Source: Cydia pomonella (Eukaryota > Arthropoda > Insecta > Lepidoptera > Tortricidae). Taken from it: a stretch of DNA of 64,000 nucleotides. Shown piece by piece: positions 61,082 through 64,000 of this stretch. Position 1 is the stretch's first letter. Each line of letters starts with the position of its first letter. The stretch covers positions 24,280,725-24,344,724 of the forward strand of contig NC_084706.1 of NCBI RefSeq assembly GCF_033807575.1. Direction: 5' to 3'. Under the pieces are notes generated by a model. That model was not told where the DNA came from, did not search any database, and worked only from the letters and a program-made list of their open reading frames with translations. A program made the position numbers and the translations under genes.

Positions 61082-62205
61082 TTAACTCAAAATTCAATAA
61101 ACTAAGCTTATAGTCGCTCTAATTTTTGTAGGAATTTTTGTCGCTCTAATGTTTGTTTGTCCGAGTATTAACACTATTTTTGCTAGAATTTATAACACTA
61201 TTTATCGGAAATATATCGCCTCAGTAAATTACAACAACAATCATCAATAATTTGTATTTCAGAAAAAAAGGCAAAAGCTTTTTTTTTATTAACGCTTAAA
61301 AGCACCTTTCACGCCCAGTGTCTGCACCTATAGTACATTGTGATACAAGTATGCTACGTTGGTCATTACACACGGGGCGATATTGTGTGCGCCAAGTCTG
61401 AAAGCGAGAAAGCCGATGTGTGTAATGACCGATGCACACGCGATTTATACTACGTTTTTCAACACGTTTGCGAGGAAAAACAGGAACTCTCATATTAATC
61501 AAATTTTAATTGTTAAAACAGTAATACTACCTATATATGTAGCTATTTTCCCGCACTAGTGCGGGAATAAGCACTTTACGTGCCCACGTCGAAAGTTATA
61601 GGGTCATTTGTACTGTAAAACGCTGTTTACGATACACGTGCAAATAGTTAATTCGCAACATTCTTACGCAAGGAAATTCGCAACGAGTGGTGATAAATTA
61701 AAACACGACCGATGGGAGTGTTTTAAATCGACACGAGTTACGAATTACCTATTCGCACATGTATCGTACAACGCTTTACAGTACATATGACCTTTTAAAT
61801 ATTCGACACAGTAACGTAATATGCCAATTTTTGCACTAGTGCGGCAATGGAGCACCATATGTACTGTAAATACATATTTAAAACATAAATAAGTGTATCC
61901 TACAAACAGGACTTTAAGAACTTCTTCCAATATATCATTATATCTGATACGAGTTCGTATCAAAAGGAAGTTCCCTTTATTCCTTAAATTCCTCACTATT
62001 CCGTACACAAACATACATGAACTCAAATAACAGATAAGATAATGAATTCTCTTATCTTCGCTGCCAACAAAAAGAAAGATCGTTTAAGTGGTCTAGACTT
62101 CATTACGCTGGCATCTGTGAATGAGAAGGCACTAACTTCTTTAATGAACTTCGTTATTTGACTGAGCATTCTCGGATCAAGAATGTAATTATAATTGAAT
62201 ATTTA
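61082..62205. repeat. Diverged interspersed repeats
   Basis: 61320-61520 resembles 1150-1330 (TACATTGTGATACAAGT, ATTACACACGGGGCGATATT, CGTTTTTCAACACG). 61545-61870 has GCACTAGTGCGG palindromes and an inverted pair around TACTGTAAAACG...CGTACAACGCTTTACAGTA (61610-61785), likely a MITE. No gene. Confidence 0.5.
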
Positions 62206-62209
62206 TTAA

Positions 62210-63542
62210 GAGCCCATTAACGTGCTCACTAGCGCCACTGGAAAATAACAGTGATTCTTTAAATTTAACGATAGATATTTAAAAAAGGGGACCGCTACGT
62301 ACTGTATTTTGTATTTTCAACACACTTGCTCAAAACAACGTTTTTATTCCATCGATTATTGGCTCATGATCCTAGATATTAAACACGCGTGCTTTTTCAG
62401 TATATTATAAAAGTCGTGCTTTTTCATTATATTATCCGACTGAGTTAAGAAGGTAACTGATTGCTAATAATATGCATGGAAACGGGGCCTTCTTAATTTG
62501 GTCGAGTAATATTTTTTTTTTAAACCAATTATTAGATTTCAAATGTTAGTTCAAAGAGGTTTTATCACACCAAAGATAATTTATAGATTAAATTACCTCG
62601 TAAATTACATTAATGAATAAACATAACATTTTATCGATTTGATATCCGTCGAATAGAAATACGAAAATATTAGCTTTTTTAAATTTTTTAGTTGGCTGTT
62701 TGTCGATTTCGTTCGCGCCTTTGGCTTGCGCGCGCATTGGAATCGTGTGTAAAAAAAAATAGCGCGCCTGCCATTTTCCGTATTTGTTATAAAATTGGAA
62801 TAGTTTTGCATGTTTTTAGTTTATATATTGACGAAAATGTCATTTTCAAGCATTGAAAATGAAGAACACATAAAATAGACGCTGCCAGTAATACTAATAG
62901 AGGCAAGAGTCGATAGCCTTTTACTATCAAAATCGGGTGGAAAATAATTGGCGGCATATGAAACTTTTATTCAATGGAAAATCAGCAAAAACGTCCAGTC
63001 TTTCTTGGAAAACGTGTTGGTACTTCAATGAACTGGCGAATAAGTGCCTACAAGCCCATCACGTTATAGTGAAATTAAATTAAAAATTGTACTTTTACTG
63101 TTCTGACAAAAAAAAATATCATTTATAAGTTTTGTTTTTTCCTCGCAAGTGTGTTGAAAACCGTCGTATGAAACGCGTGTGCATTGGTCATTATCATTAC
63201 CCACATCGGTTTTCTTATTGCGCGCTCGCTTACAGCTCGCGCACAATTCTTCAATTCTTTCTCGTGTGTAATGACCAACTTATCACACTTGTATCATAAA
63301 GTACCTTTTGAATACAGCAAACTATTTTTTATGTTGCTGGATTCGTCGATCTATGAACTCAAAACAAAAACGGCCGTTTTAACTTTGGCCTAGATTCACG
63401 AATCCAGCAATGTAAAAACAATTCAAAAGGTACTTAAATACAAAATACAGTATGTAGCGGCCTTCTTTTTTAAATATCTATCGTAAAATTTAAAGAATCA
63501 CTATTACTTAGCAGTGGCGCTAGTGAGCACGTTGATGGGCTC
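62210..63542. mobile_element. TIR element with TTAA duplication (piggyBac-type target)
   Basis: The left end GAGCCCATTAACGTGCTCAC and right end GTGAGCACGTTGATGGGCTC are inverted, with the inverted match extending over ~110 bp. TTAA at 62206-62209 and 63543-63546. The 1333 bp hold no recognisable transposase. Inner segments (62330-62510 and 63100-63300, minus strand) match the P450 intron-1 repeat at 1150-1690. Confidence 0.78.
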
Positions 63543-63546
63543 TTAA

Positions 63547-64000
63547 ATTGTTCTATCATTTTTAATATTTATTAATTATTATTAATAAATATTATTATTA
63601 ATAAGGGGCCCCATTAAGACTGTTAAGGTAAATTGGAAAAACATACATATATACCACGAGTAAATAATTTTAACAACCCCCATCAAAAGTTGGTGCGAGA
63701 GATGCTTGCCAATCATCAACATCGTCAAAGTCACATCAAAACCAGTTCAAACCCGTAACAAATTTGTAAGTTAGAATCCACCTCCCGGTTTATCAAAATA
63801 CTTACTCCAATACCAAGTGACACGGTCATAATGCTATCTCCTTTACCCTTGTTAAGACTAACCAAGAGTGAAAGAGATGGCTACATCAGTCGCTAGTTGG
63901 TATTTTAGCTACTATAGTGAATGCTCAACATTGAGTCACGTTTCTACCCACTATTCAAGTTAACGAAGCTGCCCACTTTTTATACCCTTTCTACGTGTTA
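63547..64000. other. Unassigned sequence at the window end
   Basis: An AT-rich stretch with ATTATTAATAAATATT palindromes at 63570-63605. 63830-63890 is the inverse of a segment in P450 intron 2. No gene. Confidence 0.45.

Overview
The window is insect nuclear DNA, most likely lepidopteran. The evidence is one intron-rich mitochondrial-clan cytochrome P450 gene, tRNA-derived SINEs and LINE remnants of types I associate with moths and butterflies, many AT-rich TIR elements (MITEs), and no bacterial-style gene packing. No rRNA, CRISPR array or convincing free-standing tRNA gene was seen. Family names come from motif recognition only; no search was run.

Region 1 (1-12.1 kb) holds the 3' eight coding exons of a P450 gene on the + strand (772-11554). 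Splice phases join into one open frame of about 450 residues. It carries the C-helix W..FR, the I-helix AGVDT, the K-helix ESMR, the PERW motif and the haem loop FGYGVRMCIG. The first exon or exons (mitochondrial targeting segment, about 60-80 residues) lie left of the window. Introns hold mobile DNA: a 1.7-kb TIR element with TA target duplication in intron 6, and a dead RTE-type LINE plus a SINE in intron 7.

Region 2 (12.5-45.1 kb) is the main discovery: one giant foldback insertion of at least 32.6 kb. Its ends (12549 and 45128) are inverted copies, it is flanked by a perfect 9-bp target duplication (AAGTTGGCC), and it splits the reading frame of a LINE whose two halves lie just outside. 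Each inverted arm is a ~0.9-kb end domain rich in hairpins followed by 5-6 kb or more of a 171-bp tandem satellite. A second left arm (26992-33660) sits inside, preceded by a truncated hAT-like transposase C-terminus (26769-26991). So the locus has two left ends and one right end, best explained by nesting followed by loss of one right arm. A 100-N assembly gap (19880-19979) interrupts the first array. The 9-bp duplication and tandem-repeat arms resemble the Drosophila Foldback/MULE type, but no transposase is visible. The satellite unit keeps, at matching spacing, two motifs found at the element tip, which suggests the satellite grew from the transposon terminus.

The parts of region 2 outside the arms (19980-26991 and 33661-39016) contain only mobile-element debris: a GATA-type microsatellite, foldback MITEs, LINE 3' ends and palindrome clusters.

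Region 3 (45.1-64 kb) has no host gene that I can recognise. It contains an almost identical inverted copy of the intron-6 element (49128-50861), SINEs of two families, LINE fragments, and several TIR elements with readable TA or TTAA target duplications.
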